The notes beneath the pieces were generated by a model, which had not been told where the DNA came from, made no database searches, and saw nothing but the letters and a program-made list of their open reading frames with translations. From JAFEBO01 sp044375915 (GTDB lineage: Bacteria > Planctomycetota > Phycisphaerae > Phycisphaerales > UBA1924): 16,175 nucleotides of DNA. Every line of letters starts with the position of its first letter. Within the stretch, counting starts at the first letter, position 1. Positions 14,670 through 16,175 of this stretch are shown in pieces. The translations under genes and the position numbers were made by a program. Where the stretch lies: the NCBI GenBank assembly GCA_044375915.1, contig JBILLU010000063.1, positions 1-16,175 of the forward strand, given 5' to 3'.

Positions 14670-16018
14670 AAGCGTTGAAGCGCTCTGAGTCTCCAGCGAG
14701 CACCGTCGTGAGACGACTGAGAGCAGGACATCCTCGCCGCGATCGCGCGACCATCGGCGCGATCGCGGCGCTCGCGGCGGTGGGGGTCTCGGGTCCACTC
14801 GCGCACGCGGGCGAGGACATCCGCGCCGTCGACGCGTCCTTTGTGCCTCAGCTCGAGTCCCTCGGCGCCGCCTTCCGGAGCGACGGCGTCGTTGTCGATC
14901 CGATCTCCTACTTCGCTTCCCGGGGCGTCAACGCGGTAAGGCTGCGGGTGTGGAACGCCCCGTCGTCGGGATTCTGTGACGTTGATGACACCCTCGCGAT
15001 GGCTCGGCGTATCCACTCCGCGGGCATGAAGCTCATCGTCGACTTCCACTACTCAGATTCGTGGGCAGATCCGGGGCAGCAGACCAAGCCCGCTGCTTGG
15101 GCGAGCCTGAGCTTCCCGCAACTCACGCTGGCGGTGCAGTCGTTCACCCGAAACACAGTTGCTGCGTTGGTCGCTCAGGGGACTCCGCCGGACATCGTCC
15201 AGATCGGCAACGAGATCACGGCGGGCATGCTCTGGAACGAGGGCAGGGTTTCTGCCTGGAACGACGGGAACTGGACCAGTCTGGCGACTCTGCTCAACGC
15301 CGGCGCGGGGGGAGCGCGGCTCGGTGCGGGGACGCACTCCGTCCGCATCATGCTGCACATCGATCGCGGTGGCGACAACGCGACCACACGCCAGTTCTTT
15401 GATCGGGCGATGTCGTTCGGCGTGTCGTTCGACATGATCGGGCTCTCGTACTACCCGTGGTGGCACGGTTCGTTTACTTCCTTCGAAGCGAACATCGCCG
15501 ACACCGCCGCCCGATACTCCAAGCCCGTGTTCGTTGCGGAGACGGCGTATCCCTGGACGCTCGCGTGGGCCGACAACCAGCAGAACTTCGTCGGCCTGCC
15601 GGCGCAGTTGCTGCCCGGGTTTCCGGCAACTCCGGCGGGGCAGGCCGCGTTCTTGAACGCTGTCCATGGCGTGATGCGATCCACGTCGGGCGGCGTCGGC
15701 TGGTGCTACTGGGCACCCGAATACGGCGCCTTTCCCGGGCTCCCCTCGCCCTGGGAAAACCTCGCCATGTTCGATTTCCTGGGTGAAGCGCTCTCGTCGT
15801 GGTCGGCGTTCGCCAACCCCTGCCCGGCGGACCTGAATGGTGATTGGCTCGTGGACGATGCCGACTTTGTCGAGTTCGCCCGCGCCTATGAGATCTTGCT
15901 GTGCTCCGAGAGTGCGATGCCAGTTGGATGCCCGAGCGATCTGAACCGTGACGCCGTGGTGGACGATGCGGACTTTGTGCTGTTTGCCCGAGCGTACGAC
16001 GCCCTGACCTGCCCTTGA
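14666..16018 (+). CDS. Secreted GH53 endo-beta-1,4-galactanase with dockerin tail
   Basis: Endo-1,4-beta-galactanase acting on type I arabinogalactan side chains of pectin; 450 residues. A signal sequence ends near LAHA/G (48/49). TIM-barrel motifs typical of GH53: VRLRVWNAP at 91-99, VDFHYSDSWADPGQQTKPAA at 125-144, QIGNEITAGMLW at 179-190 with acid/base Glu183, DMIGLSYYPWWHG at 256-268, VFVAETAYPWT at 288-298 with nucleophile Glu292, and GWCYWAPEYG with WENLAMFDF. The tail at about 386-450 has loops DLNGDWLVDDADF and DLNRDAVVDDADF separated by CSESAMPVGC. Start GTG 14666 overlaps the GH15 stop (GTGA) without its own Shine-Dalgarno, implying coupled translation; GTG at 14708 is an alternative that leaves a shorter n-region. 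Operon partner of the GH15 enzyme. Confidence 0.93.
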   Translation: MKALKRSESPASTVVRRLRAGHPRRDRATIGAIAALAAVGVSGPLAHAGEDIRAVDASFVPQLESLGAAFRSDGVVVDPISYFASRGVNAVRLRVWNAPSSGFCDVDDTLAMARRIHSAGMKLIVDFHYSDSWADPGQQTKPAAWASLSFPQLTLAVQSFTRNTVAALVAQGTPPDIVQIGNEITAGMLWNEGRVSAWNDGNWTSLATLLNAGAGGARLGAGTHSVRIMLHIDRGGDNATTRQFFDRAMSFGVSFDMIGLSYYPWWHGSFTSFEANIADTAARYSKPVFVAETAYPWTLAWADNQQNFVGLPAQLLPGFPATPAGQAAFLNAVHGVMRSTSGGVGWCYWAPEYGAFPGLPSPWENLAMFDFLGEALSSWSAFANPCPADLNGDWLVDDADFVEFARAYEILLCSESAMPVGCPSDLNRDAVVDDADFVLFARAYDALTCP

Positions 16019-16118
16019 CCGACCTCTGATCTCCGCCGGATGCGAGTTGGGGGTCCAAAGTTGTCAAGAAGTGCGACGGGGATGAGGGTCGGTGTGCCCC
16101 TTTCCCGCGGGTCGGACG

Positions 16119-16134
16119 GGCTGGAGCTCCAGCC
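16119..16134. promoter_or_regulatory. Perfect 16-bp palindrome GGCTGGAGCTCCAGCC
   Basis: Fully self-complementary, ending 14 bp before the start of the last gene and just ahead of its Shine-Dalgarno. Candidate operator, or a 6-bp mRNA hairpin with AGCT loop. The rest of 16019-16148 shows no gene and no clear terminator for GH53. Confidence 0.45.
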
Positions 16135-16148
16135 TCGGGAGCACTCGC

Positions 16149-16175
16149 ATGCAGAACCGTCGCCACGTCTTGGGC
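16149..16175 (+). CDS. N-terminal start of a further gene, possibly Tat-exported (partial)
   Basis: ATG at 16149 with GGGAG at 16137-16141 and a 7-nt spacer. Only nine codons are in the window: MQNRRHVLG. The N-R-R-H-V-L order resembles the twin-arginine (R-R-x-hydrophobic-L) export motif, so a Tat-secreted or Tat-anchored protein is possible. Nothing more can be said, since the gene runs off the right edge. Confidence 0.5.

Noticed and set aside
11082..14798. Minus-strand open frame of 1238 codons opposite the GH15 gene
   Set aside because: It lacks any recognisable domain and is low-complexity (Val/Ala/Arg/Gly/Asp-rich), while the plus strand encodes a clear GH15 enzyme. It is an antisense artefact of GC-rich third positions.
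1..16175. tRNA, rRNA, insertion sequence or phage genes
   Set aside because: No cloverleaf-like sequence, transposase, integrase or long terminal inverted repeats could be recognised on either strand.

Overview
The window looks like a piece of a high-GC planctomycete chromosome, probably class Phycisphaerae. The main clue is that five secreted proteins end in the same duplicated dockerin-like tail: two DxNxDxxVDDxDF calcium-type loops bounded by four cysteines, ending 1-2 residues after the last Cys. I associate this tail with Phycisphaerales proteins named 'GC-type dockerin domain-anchored'. Octanucleotide repeats and a CGCTCGCTCACGCTCGGGGC-type intergenic element also fit Planctomycetota.

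Left part (1-3341, minus strand): a branched-chain amino acid type ABC transporter operon read livH, livM, livG. LivM and LivG overlap by GTGA. The second ATPase (livF) is not in the window. Intergenic DNA here carries three different 8-bp-period tandem repeats.

Middle (3534-9570, minus strand): three separate secreted dockerin proteins: an Ig-like protein, a HAF-repeat/Ig-like protein, and a GH81 endo-beta-1,3-glucanase with a CBM6-like module set inside its catalytic domain. These three genes lie between livHMG and the solute-binding lipoprotein gene (livK-like, 9773-11020), which has its own rho-independent terminator.

Right part (11021-16175): a 340-bp divergent regulatory region, then on the plus strand a GH15 glucoamylase/glucodextranase-like enzyme and a GH53 endo-beta-1,4-galactanase joined by a 4-bp GTGA overlap, both with the same dockerin tail. 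The window ends 27 bases into a further plus-strand gene whose start resembles a Tat signal.

Together the enzymes suggest extracellular attack on beta-1,3-glucan (laminarin, callose), alpha-glucan and (arabino)galactan, with the enzymes and two non-enzymatic partners targeted by a common tail. The tail's receptor is not in this window. The embedded liv genes would import amino acids or related small solutes; a functional link to the polysaccharide genes is only inferred from position. Five of the eight complete genes have a start codon chosen here by Shine-Dalgarno position inside a longer open frame; most other long open frames are antisense artefacts of high GC.
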